A program made the position numbers and the translations under genes. From Desulfobulbaceae bacterium (lineage in GTDB: Bacteria; Desulfobacterota; Desulfobulbia; Desulfobulbales; Desulfobulbaceae): a DNA stretch of 5,238 bases. The DNA lies in assembly GCA_027011235.1 (NCBI GenBank), contig JALVAI010000471.1, positions 1 to 5,238 on the forward strand, in the 5' to 3' direction. The notes beneath the pieces are model-generated. The model worked only from the letters and a program-made list of their open reading frames with translations. It was not told the origin of the DNA and did no database searches. Of the stretch, positions 1 through 5,238 are shown one piece after another. Every line of letters begins with the position of its first letter. Positions within the stretch are counted from its first letter, which is position 1.

Positions 1-648
1 GAGGGCGGCGGCCTGATCTTTTATCTGGCTAAGGACAGGCCGCAGTGGGGAACAAACGGCCGTTTTCTCTTCTCCCTGGCCGCGTGGTGGGGATTTAATC
101 TGCCGGAAACAGGTAATGTGAACTATCCGCCGAATACCAACATGATAATCCAGATGGGTGATCCCGAACTGGATACGGGTACTGACCCGCGCCAGAACAT
201 TGATTTTCTCCTGCATAACAATATCCCGGCAGAACGAAAGACATATCTGTACCTGCCCGGTGATGCAAACCATCATGCCACCCATGGTATTGCCTATTCA
301 GGAATTGAAAATGGGTCTTATACCTACGATGCCCTGCAGCAGGTGGGGTTGTTTCGACCTTTGGAATCTTTGATGCATTACAGCTTCGGAGACGATGATC
401 CCCAGTGGAAATGGATCGGTCTGCCCGACCAGGGTGATGCAAATTATAATACCATGAGCCAGACCAACGGTATCACCGTGCTTTCCACCGATGATCCCCT
501 GGGTAACCATGATGTTCCCATCCCGGCAGAGAATTATCTGGAAGGTAATTATCTCTGTAGCCAGCATAATAATCCCCGCTGGCAAATGTGTATGCCCTGC
601 GGGGATACAAGCCGTGACGATCCGTGGCAGGAATGTCAGGGGCAATGA
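1..648 (+). CDS. 3' part of a putative secreted alpha/beta-hydrolase-like protein (N-terminus outside window)
   Basis: The frame is open from base 1 to a TGA at 646-648 and gives 215 residues. No start is needed inside the window; the GTG at 118 is probably internal. I do not recognise the family with certainty. A hydrophobic strand ending in an acidic turn (NMIIQMGDPELDTGTD, residues 47-62 of the fragment) is followed by a helix, a second strand (TYLYLP) and a His cluster (DANHHATHG, 88-96). This order fits the Asp and His ends of an alpha/beta-hydrolase catalytic triad; the nucleophile elbow would lie upstream of the window. The C-terminal third is rich in Asp, Asn, Trp and Gly and ends in a tail with four Cys (186, 197, 200, 211, including a CxxC), which would suit an exported, disulfide-bonded or metal-binding protein. 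The signal peptide region cannot be seen. It is followed by 270 non-coding bases, so it is probably not cotranscribed with the next gene. That it is a real gene is fairly safe; the hydrolase assignment is tentative. Confidence 0.6.
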   Translation, partial: EGGGLIFYLAKDRPQWGTNGRFLFSLAAWWGFNLPETGNVNYPPNTNMIIQMGDPELDTGTDPRQNIDFLLHNNIPAERKTYLYLPGDANHHATHGIAYSGIENGSYTYDALQQVGLFRPLESLMHYSFGDDDPQWKWIGLPDQGDANYNTMSQTNGITVLSTDDPLGNHDVPIPAENYLEGNYLCSQHNNPRWQMCMPCGDTSRDDPWQECQGQ

Positions 649-681
649 TCGGTTGATGATATTGCCGGTTCATGGCCGGGA

Positions 682-696
682 AAAGTCATTGACTTT
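682..696. repeat. 15-bp inverted repeat downstream of the hydrolase-like gene
   Basis: AAAGTCA-T-TGACTTT is a perfect inverted repeat with a one-base centre, 33 bases after the TGA of the upstream gene. As RNA it would be a 6-bp stem with a 3-base loop and has no T run after it, so it is a poor intrinsic terminator. As DNA it has the symmetry of a regulator site, and its right half holds a -35-like TTGACT at 689-694. The -10 candidates 17-21 bases further on are poor. Function unknown. Confidence 0.35.
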
Positions 697-820
697 CAAC
701 TTGCTGTTCTGTAATGATTATCCCGTTATGAAGGTGTGGGATTGCCGATTTGTCTTTCACGGTATTGTTATTTGCTCAGGTCATTCCATCCTATTTACCT
801 GGTCCGTATCAAGGTGGGAA

Positions 821-838
821 AAGATGAAATTTCATCTT
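821..838. promoter_or_regulatory. Perfect 18-bp palindrome, putative operator of the DUF134 gene
   Basis: AAGATGAAATTTCATCTT reads identically on both strands with no spacer. It covers the -35-like hexamer and part of the spacer of the promoter proposed at 824-852, and lies 80 bases before the start codon of the small helix-turn-helix gene at 919. Such placement is typical of a repressor site that blocks RNA polymerase. Autoregulation by the DUF134 protein is an inference from proximity only; another dimeric regulator is equally possible. Confidence 0.5.
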
Positions 839-852
839 GATCATGCTATAGT
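824..852 (+). promoter_or_regulatory. Putative sigma-70 extended -10 promoter for the DUF134 gene
   Basis: A good -10 hexamer TATAGT (847-852, 5/6 to consensus) carries an extended TGn element (TG at 844-845). With an ideal 17-base spacer the -35 position is ATGAAA (824-829, 4/6 to TTGACA). Transcription would start near 859, giving a leader of about 60 bases that contains a weak GGAAG (873-877) / CTTCC (890-894) pairing. The -35 half lies inside the 18-bp palindrome, which suggests regulation. Not experimentally shown. Confidence 0.45.
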
Positions 853-918
853 GTAAGAGGAAAATAAAAGTTGGAAGGGAAAGGTAGTGCTTCCTTATCA
901 ATGGAGTAAAAGAGAAAA

Positions 919-1203
919 ATGTCACCCCGCCCAAAAAAGAGTCGTCGCTGCGAGGGCAAGGTCTGTTGCAAGGCGTTTAAACCGACCGGGATTTCTCTTC
1001 CCGAGCTGAAAAAGATTACCATGTATCGGGATGAACTGGAAGTGTTGCGCCTTTGTGATTTTGAAGGCCTGTTTCAGGAACAGGCTGGTGAGAGGATGGG
1101 AGTTTCCCGGGGCACAGTCCAGCGAATTCTGACATCGGCGAGGAAAAAAACAGCAGAGGCACTGACAACGGGTGCCGCCATTGTCTTTGATGATGATCAA
1201 TAA
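919..1203 (+). CDS. UPF0251 / DUF134 family helix-turn-helix DNA-binding protein
   Basis: This 94-residue protein has the hallmarks of the DUF134 (UPF0251, COG1342) family: the basic opening SPRPKKSRR, a short linker ending FKPTGISLPEL, the conserved DELEVLRLCDFEGLFQEQAGERMGVSRGT block and a basic helix. Residues about 51-75 form a helix-turn-helix like sigma-factor region 4 (LFQEQAGERMGVSRGTVQRI). The family is small, predicted to bind DNA, and often lies beside iron-sulfur or nitrogenase-cofactor-type proteins; no such neighbour is seen here. Four Cys (11, 16, 17, 46) could bind a metal or cluster, but this is unproven. The ATG at 919 is chosen because translation from it begins with the family's RPKK opening and the in-frame ATG at 901 meets a stop after two codons (ATG GAG TAA). 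The ribosome site is modest: GGAG at 903-906 is 12 bases away, and AGAG at 911-914 is nearer. An 18-bp palindrome upstream may be its operator. The family call is firm; its target is unknown. Confidence 0.88.
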   Translation: MSPRPKKSRRCEGKVCCKAFKPTGISLPELKKITMYRDELEVLRLCDFEGLFQEQAGERMGVSRGTVQRILTSARKKTAEALTTGAAIVFDDDQ

Positions 1204-1226
1204 GGCCCCAACCGCAAATGTATATG

Positions 1227-1247
1227 TGATATCCCGCAGGTGATATC
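1227..1247. repeat. Two TGATATC copies spaced 14 bp apart
   Basis: TGATATC occurs at 1227-1233 and 1241-1247, just after the DUF134 stop codon. Since GATATC is itself a palindrome, the pair is both a direct and an inverted repeat and could fold weakly. The 14-base period is not a whole number of helical turns, so cooperative protein binding on one face is not implied. It could be chance. Confidence 0.2.
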
Positions 1248-1288
1248 CGCCAGCGAGTATCAGTAAAGGAAATCCCTCCTTCGGGCTG

Positions 1289-1322
1289 ATTATTCTCCTG
1301 CAAAAATTATTCTCCTGCAAAA
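1289..1322. repeat. Perfect 17-bp tandem duplication
   Basis: The unit ATTATTCTCCTGCAAAA occurs twice back to back (1289-1305 and 1306-1322) with no mismatch, in the non-coding gap between the DUF134 gene and proS. Only two copies exist; the bases on either side do not continue the repeat. The exact identity suggests a recent slippage duplication, although a doubled binding site cannot be excluded. It is not CRISPR-like, because there is no spacer. Confidence 0.8.
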
Positions 1323-1423
1323 TTCCTTGCCAAGTTAACATTTTTTATGGTCCAATTCCTACTCCCATGCGGTTGAGACTGCCGCTGTGCTCCCTCTTTT
1401 CTTTACGTAAAACTATTCATTGC

Positions 1424-1484
1424 CCGTGGATATTTCATCCTTACGGTGAATACATTCAACTCTTGAACAGGATATTCTTTTTTT
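1424..1484 (+). promoter_or_regulatory. Structured proS leader: hairpin, second AT-rich stem and T7 run before the start codon
   Basis: Two foldings are visible by eye. First, CCGTGGAT (1424-1431) pairs with ATCC (1437-1440) and ACGG (1443-1446), a stem of 8 pairs with a 2-base bulge and a 5-base loop. Second, GAATA (1448-1452) pairs with TATTC (1473-1477) around an inner TTCAA / TTGAA stem (1455-1459, 1463-1467), directly followed by seven T (1478-1484). The only Shine-Dalgarno candidate, AGGA at 1469-1472, sits in the bulge of the second stem. ATCCT (1437-1441) could instead pair with AGGAT (1469-1473). This could be an attenuator or a translation switch, but the stems are short and AT-rich. 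No T-box features or proline-rich leader peptide were found, and I saw no convincing proS promoter in 1204-1487. Confidence 0.3.
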
Positions 1485-1487
1485 ACC

Positions 1488-3215
1488 ATGCGTTATTCAC
1501 AATTACTGGTACCGACAATAAAGGAAACCCCGGCCGAGGCCGAAGTTATCAGCCATCAGCTTCTTCTCCGCGCCGGTTATATCAGGAAGCTGACCTCCGG
1601 ACTCTATACCTATCTTCCCCTGGGCCTGATGGCCCTGCAGAAAGTTGCCGCCATTGTTCGCGAAGAGATGAACCGGGCCGGCGCCCAGGAATTGCTCATG
1701 CCCATGGTCCAGCCCGCTGATCTCTGGCAGGAGTCAGGGCGCTGGCAGAAATATGGGCCTGAACTCCTTCGTTTCAAAGATCGGCACGGGCGCGACTACT
1801 GCCTTGGCCCGACCCATGAAGAGGTAATTACCGATATCGCCCGCAGGGAGTTGCAGTCCTATCGGCAGTTGCCGACCAACCTCTATCAGATTCAGACCAA
1901 GTTCCGAGACGAGATACGGCCCCGGTTCGGCCTGATGCGCGGGCGGGAATTTGTCATGAAGGACGCCTATTCCTTTGATGCCGATGATAAGGGCGCTTCC
2001 CTCAGTTATGAAAAGATGAAAGAGGCGTACCATCGAATCTTTACCCGCTGCGGCCTCTCGTTTCGTGCCGTGGAGGCGGATACCGGCTCCATCGGCGGTT
2101 CCTATTCCCATGAATTCATGGTTCTGGCCGATACCGGCGAGGACACCCTGGTGATATGCAACGATTGTGATTACGCGGCCAATGTGGAAAAGGCGGCGGT
2201 TGTCCTGCCCGAGGCGGATGGCTCGTCAGAGGAAAAACAGCCGCTGGCCAGGGTTGAAACTCCAGGCATGAAAAAGGTGGAGCGGGTGGCGGATTTTCTT
2301 GGTGTCTCGCCCCGAGACATAATAAAGACCATGATCTTCCTGGTTGACGGGGAGCCGGTGGCAGCCCTTGTCCGTGGCGACCGGCAGGTGCAGGAGGTGA
2401 AGTTGAAAAATCTTCTCCATGCCACCGAAGTTGAGCCCATGGCCGATGATGAGGTCTGGAAACGGACGAAACTGCCGGTGGGCTACATGGGGCCCGTGGA
2501 TATTCCGATCAGGCTGGTTGCCGACCAGGAGGTGATGCGGATGGTAAACGGTGTTACCGGAGCCAATGAAAAGGGCATGCATTTGACCGGGGTCAATCCC
2601 GGTCGGGATTTTGAGCCCGAACTGGTTGGCGACCTGCGCCAGATCACCACCGAGGACGGCTGCCCGGTCTGCGGGGGGGGATTGTCACTTACCGAGGGTA
2701 TTGAGGTCGGTCATATATTTAAACTGGGAACAACCTATTCAAAGGCCATGAAGGCGACCTTCCAGGACCGGGACGGGGTGGAAAAACCTTTTGTCATGGG
2801 TTGTTACGGGATTGGTGTCAGCCGGGTCGTTGCCGCGGCCATTGAACAGAATCACGATGAGAACGGGATAATATTTCCCCTGCCCCTGGCCCCGTTTCAG
2901 GTCATCGTCCTTAACCTTGGCGTAAAAGATGCCGCCATCAGCAGGGCCGCCGAACAACTGTACAGCGATCTGCAGGGCAGGGGGGTGGAGGTGCTGCTCG
3001 ATGACAGGGATGAACGACCCGGGTCCAAGTTCAAGGATGCCGATCTGCTCGGCATTCCATATCGGGCAACGGTGGGCAAGACCTTTGCAAAGGAGGGCAT
3101 GATCGAGCTGCGCCTGCGGGCAAGCGGCGAGACAATCATGCTGCCTTTTGCCGAAGCCGGTGCCGGTATTGCAGCCATGATCGAACAGGAACTGCAGAAG
3201 GTGCAAGATGTATAA
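1488..3215 (+). CDS. proS: Prolyl-tRNA synthetase (bacterial type, with editing insertion)
   Basis: This cytoplasmic class II aminoacyl-tRNA synthetase joins proline to tRNA-Pro using ATP and, by family knowledge, clears mischarged Ala-tRNA-Pro. The 575 residues match the usual bacterial length. In order: N-terminal RYSQLLVPTIKETPAEAEVI; TxE loop in GPTHEEVI (107-114); motif 2 in FRDEIRPRFG (139-148) and GREFVMKDAYSF; the insertion (editing) domain at about 228-390, with Lys280 in IIKTMIF at the position of the known editing lysine (E. coli K279); the VGHIFKLGTTYS segment (407-418); motif 3 in GCYGIGVSR (438-446); and the anticodon-binding domain from about 465, including LDDRDERPGSKFKDADLLGIP. 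Two CxxC pairs (Cys224/227 and Cys392/395) flank the insertion and could form a zinc site that E. coli ProRS lacks. ATG 1488 is the only credible start: an in-frame TGA lies at 1464-1466, with no ATG, GTG or TTG between. Its Shine-Dalgarno (AGGA, 1469-1472) is weak and 15 bases away. The stop codon overlaps the next gene's start. Confidence 0.98.
   Translation: MRYSQLLVPTIKETPAEAEVISHQLLLRAGYIRKLTSGLYTYLPLGLMALQKVAAIVREEMNRAGAQELLMPMVQPADLWQESGRWQKYGPELLRFKDRHGRDYCLGPTHEEVITDIARRELQSYRQLPTNLYQIQTKFRDEIRPRFGLMRGREFVMKDAYSFDADDKGASLSYEKMKEAYHRIFTRCGLSFRAVEADTGSIGGSYSHEFMVLADTGEDTLVICNDCDYAANVEKAAVVLPEADGSSEEKQPLARVETPGMKKVERVADFLGVSPRDIIKTMIFLVDGEPVAALVRGDRQVQEVKLKNLLHATEVEPMADDEVWKRTKLPVGYMGPVDIPIRLVADQEVMRMVNGVTGANEKGMHLTGVNPGRDFEPELVGDLRQITTEDGCPVCGGGLSLTEGIEVGHIFKLGTTYSKAMKATFQDRDGVEKPFVMGCYGIGVSRVVAAAIEQNHDENGIIFPLPLAPFQVIVLNLGVKDAAISRAAEQLYSDLQGRGVEVLLDDRDERPGSKFKDADLLGIPYRATVGKTFAKEGMIELRLRASGETIMLPFAEAGAGIAAMIEQELQKVQDV
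3198..3203 (+). promoter_or_regulatory. Ribosome binding site inside proS for the rel gene
   Basis: AAGGTG lies within the last codons of proS, 11 bases before the ATG at 3215. It is a moderate Shine-Dalgarno at a slightly long distance. With the one-base TAATG overlap, translation of rel probably depends largely on ribosomes that have just finished proS. Confidence 0.5.
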
Positions 3216-5238
3216 TGTCTGATTTCAAGGGGTTGTATTCTATAGCCGCAGGCTACCTGCACGGGGTCGATCTTACGCCCCTTAAAGAGGCCTATCGCTT
3301 TGCAGAAAAGCGGCATGCCGGCAAACTCCATGCCTGCGGCGAACCCTACATCCAGCATCTGCTTGAAGTGGCATCGATTCTCGCCTCCATGAAGATGGAC
3401 CGGGAGACGATCATCGCCGGACTTCTGCACGGAGTGCTCAAAGAGCGGGTTGCCACCTTTGCCGAGCTTGAAAAACGGTTTGGCCATGATGTGGCCAATA
3501 TTGTTGATGGCACCACCAAGATCACCAATGTTCGCTATAACGCGCATCTGGCCGATCATGCGGAAAATATCCGCAAACTTTTTTTGGCCATGGGAGCGGA
3601 TATCCGTGTTCTGCTGGTCAGACTGGCAGACCGCCTCCAGGACATGCTGACCCTGGCATCGGCGCCAGAGGAGCTTCGCCGCCATGTCGCCCGCGAGACC
3701 ATGGACCTGTACGCGCCACTGGCCAGTCGGCTGGGTATTGACTGGATGAAGAGAGAGCTGGAGGATTATTCCTTTTCCTATCTCTTTCCCGTGGAGTATC
3801 AGGAGATTACCTCCCATCTTGAAAGTACGCTCTCCGAGCGGCAGGCCTATGTGGACGAGGTCATCGGTATCCTGGGCGAGAAGCTGAAGCAGAATAATAT
3901 CCGTCCTTTACGCATCATCGGCCGTCCCAAGCATCTCTATTCCATCTATAAAAAACTGGTGGCCCAGAATATTCCTCTGGAACGGGTCTACGACAAGGTG
4001 GCCTTCCGGATCATTGTCAACACGGTCAAGGAATGTTATCAGGCCCTGGGAACCGTACACGCCGAATGGACTCCGGTGCCTGGCCGGATCAAGGACTTTA
4101 TCAGCGCGCCAAAGTCAAATAACTACCAGTCCCTGCACACCACGGTCGCCGGGCCACGCGGCCATTTTATCGAGATCCAGATCCGTACCGAGGAGATGGA
4201 TCGGGTTGCCCAGGAGGGTATTGCCGCCCATTGGGCCTACAAGGAAGGACAGAAGATTTCCAGTAGCGATGCCCGCCTGTTCAAAGAGTTGAAAACACTG
4301 GTTAAAACATTGCAGGAGGTGGAAGACCCCAATGAGTTTATGGACTCGGTCCGGGGTGAACTCTTTGAACCGGATGTCTATGCCCTGACCCCGACCGGCG
4401 AGGTGCGTGAACTGCCCCGGGGGTCCACCCCCATTGATTTTGCCTATGCCATTCATACCGCGGTTGGTGATTCCTGTGTCGGCGCCAAGGTGAACGGGCA
4501 GCTGGTGCAACTCAAACATGAGCTGCAAAACGGCGACATCGTCGAAATTCTGACCGCAAAAAATCAGCATCCCAAGCGGGCCTGGCTGCAACTGGTCAAG
4601 ACCAGCAGGGCCAGGACCAGGATTCGCCATTGGCTCAGGCGCGAGGAAAAGGAACGGGCCTTGAAGCTTGGCCGTGAGATTTGTGAACGGGAGCTGAAAA
4701 AGCATGACATCACCTTGAAGCGGCTTATTAAATCCGGTCAGATTCGTTTGCTGCTCAAAAAGCTTCGCTGTAACAGCCTTGATGACATGCTGGCAAAGGT
4801 TGGGTCCGGAAAAATCAGTCTGCGACAACTGCTCCGGGCCCTGGAACCTGACGAGGCGCGGGAAGAGGAAAACCGAAAGCGCCAGGATGAGCTACTGGAA
4901 AAGATCGGCCGGGAGGAGGAAACAGCTGGTAAATCAATTTTCCGGGAAGGCATAGATATTGAAGGCATTGATGATATGCTCGTCAAGGTGAGCCAGTGCT
5001 GCAAGCCGGTGCCCGGAGATGATATCATGGGTTTTATTACCACCGGTTCGGGCATCTCCATCCATAAGGCCGACTGCCCCAATCTGCTGGCCACGGACCC
5101 GCAGCGGCGGATTCCGGTGACCTGGTCGTCCACCGGCCAGGCCAGGCACAGGGCTGAATTACGGATCCGGGTGGAAAACAGGCGTAATATTCTTGCTGAA
5201 ATCAGCGGCGCGATTTCCGCTGATGATGCCGATATTGT
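3215..5238 (+). CDS. rel: Long RelA/SpoT-family (p)ppGpp synthetase with degenerate hydrolase domain (3' end cut by window)
   Basis: A stringent-response enzyme that transfers pyrophosphate from ATP to GDP/GTP to make (p)ppGpp. 674 residues are seen; the family is about 700-750 long, so part of the ACT domain is missing. Domains: HD hydrolase about 20-190; synthetase about 225-345, with GRPKHLYSIYKK (236-247), YDKVAFRIIV (259-268), PGRIKDFI (289-296), NNYQSLHTTV (302-311) and EIQIRT (320-325), so the catalytic Tyr304, Glu320 and Asp260 equivalents are present; TGS about 387-447 (TPIDFAYAIHTAVG, with His414 at the tRNA-CCA-contacting position); helical region about 455-580 with a charged coiled-coil-like stretch (545-570); zinc-finger/conserved-Cys region (Cys595, Cys596, His617, Cys621); ACT from about 646. 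The hydrolase site is damaged: LLHGVLKER replaces LLHDVVEDT and RLADRLQDM replaces RLADRLHNM. There is no frameshift, since flanking motifs stay in frame. The start gives the usual family N-terminus and overlaps the proS stop. Whether it should be named relA, spoT or rel is open. Confidence 0.95.
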   Translation, partial: MSDFKGLYSIAAGYLHGVDLTPLKEAYRFAEKRHAGKLHACGEPYIQHLLEVASILASMKMDRETIIAGLLHGVLKERVATFAELEKRFGHDVANIVDGTTKITNVRYNAHLADHAENIRKLFLAMGADIRVLLVRLADRLQDMLTLASAPEELRRHVARETMDLYAPLASRLGIDWMKRELEDYSFSYLFPVEYQEITSHLESTLSERQAYVDEVIGILGEKLKQNNIRPLRIIGRPKHLYSIYKKLVAQNIPLERVYDKVAFRIIVNTVKECYQALGTVHAEWTPVPGRIKDFISAPKSNNYQSLHTTVAGPRGHFIEIQIRTEEMDRVAQEGIAAHWAYKEGQKISSSDARLFKELKTLVKTLQEVEDPNEFMDSVRGELFEPDVYALTPTGEVRELPRGSTPIDFAYAIHTAVGDSCVGAKVNGQLVQLKHELQNGDIVEILTAKNQHPKRAWLQLVKTSRARTRIRHWLRREEKERALKLGREICERELKKHDITLKRLIKSGQIRLLLKKLRCNSLDDMLAKVGSGKISLRQLLRALEPDEAREEENRKRQDELLEKIGREEETAGKSIFREGIDIEGIDDMLVKVSQCCKPVPGDDIMGFITTGSGISIHKADCPNLLATDPQRRIPVTWSSTGQARHRAELRIRVENRRNILAEISGAISADDADI

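Noticed and set aside
491..856. Open frame across the end of the first gene and into the intergenic region
   Set aside because: Its first part is in another frame of the hydrolase-like gene, it has no ribosome site, and the predicted protein has no recognisable features.
1259..1290. Candidate terminator: ATCAG/CTGAT and AAGGA/TCCTT pairings after the DUF134 gene
   Set aside because: The two 5-bp stems are separated by an uneven internal loop and no T run follows, so it does not meet intrinsic terminator criteria.
922..1341. Antisense open frame over the DUF134 gene
   Set aside because: It is the complement of a clearly conserved family protein, with no plausible start context or motif.
1402..1411. 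10-bp palindrome TTTACGTAAA upstream of proS
   Set aside because: It is short and AT-rich; such palindromes are expected by chance and no promoter is positioned with it.
1204..1487. T-box riboswitch upstream of proS
   Set aside because: No T-box consensus, specifier-loop architecture or strong GC terminator is visible, and the element is mainly found in Firmicutes.
1367..1720. Open frame starting before proS; considered as a leader peptide or small gene
   Set aside because: It has no Shine-Dalgarno sequence, overlaps proS in another frame, and has only scattered Pro codons, so a proline attenuation peptide is not supported.
3428..3448. Frameshift as an explanation for the altered HD motif in rel
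   Set aside because: Conserved motifs immediately before (GEPYIQH) and after (FGHDVANIVDGTTKI) are in the same frame, so the changes are substitutions.
2897..3817. Long antisense open frame spanning the proS-rel junction
   Set aside because: It lies opposite two conserved genes and results from codon bias; no motif was recognised.
4115..4828. Long antisense open frame within rel
   Set aside because: It is complementary to the synthetase and TGS domains of rel and has no family features.

Overview
The window (5238 bp, moderately GC-rich coding DNA) reads as ordinary bacterial chromosome. The protein types suggest an anaerobic deltaproteobacterium (Desulfobacterota, perhaps near the Desulfobulbales): a UPF0251/DUF134 DNA-binding protein, a bacterial-type prolyl-tRNA synthetase with two Cys pairs, and a long RelA/SpoT homologue. 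This placement is an inference from family resemblance; no search was run.

Layout, all on the + strand. (1) 1-648: the 3' end of a gene that starts before the window. It encodes 215 residues that look like the C-terminal part of a secreted alpha/beta-hydrolase-like protein with a Cys-containing tail; function uncertain. (2) 649-918: non-coding, with a 15-bp inverted repeat and, near its end, a plausible extended -10 promoter whose -35 region lies inside a perfect 18-bp palindrome. (3) 919-1203: small UPF0251/DUF134 helix-turn-helix protein, probably the gene that this promoter and putative operator serve. (4) 1204-1487: non-coding, with a perfect 17-bp tandem duplication and a structured leader directly before proS, ending in a seven-T run three bases before the start codon. 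(5) 1488-3215: complete proS, prolyl-tRNA synthetase. (6) 3215-5238: a long RelA/SpoT-family (p)ppGpp synthetase. It starts on the last base of the proS stop codon (TAATG) and runs off the window inside its ACT domain, so it has no stop codon here.

proS and the rel gene form a translationally coupled pair. One product charges tRNA-Pro; the other, by family knowledge, makes (p)ppGpp when uncharged tRNA occupies the ribosome. The most notable point is that the rel protein keeps an intact-looking synthetase, TGS and Cys/His zinc-finger region, while its HD hydrolase site has lost several metal-binding and catalytic residues. It is therefore predicted to be synthetase-only, although its synthetase motif (RxKD) is the type found in bifunctional enzymes. 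I found no CRISPR array, tRNA, rRNA, insertion sequence or new defence-like system; the window is mostly housekeeping.
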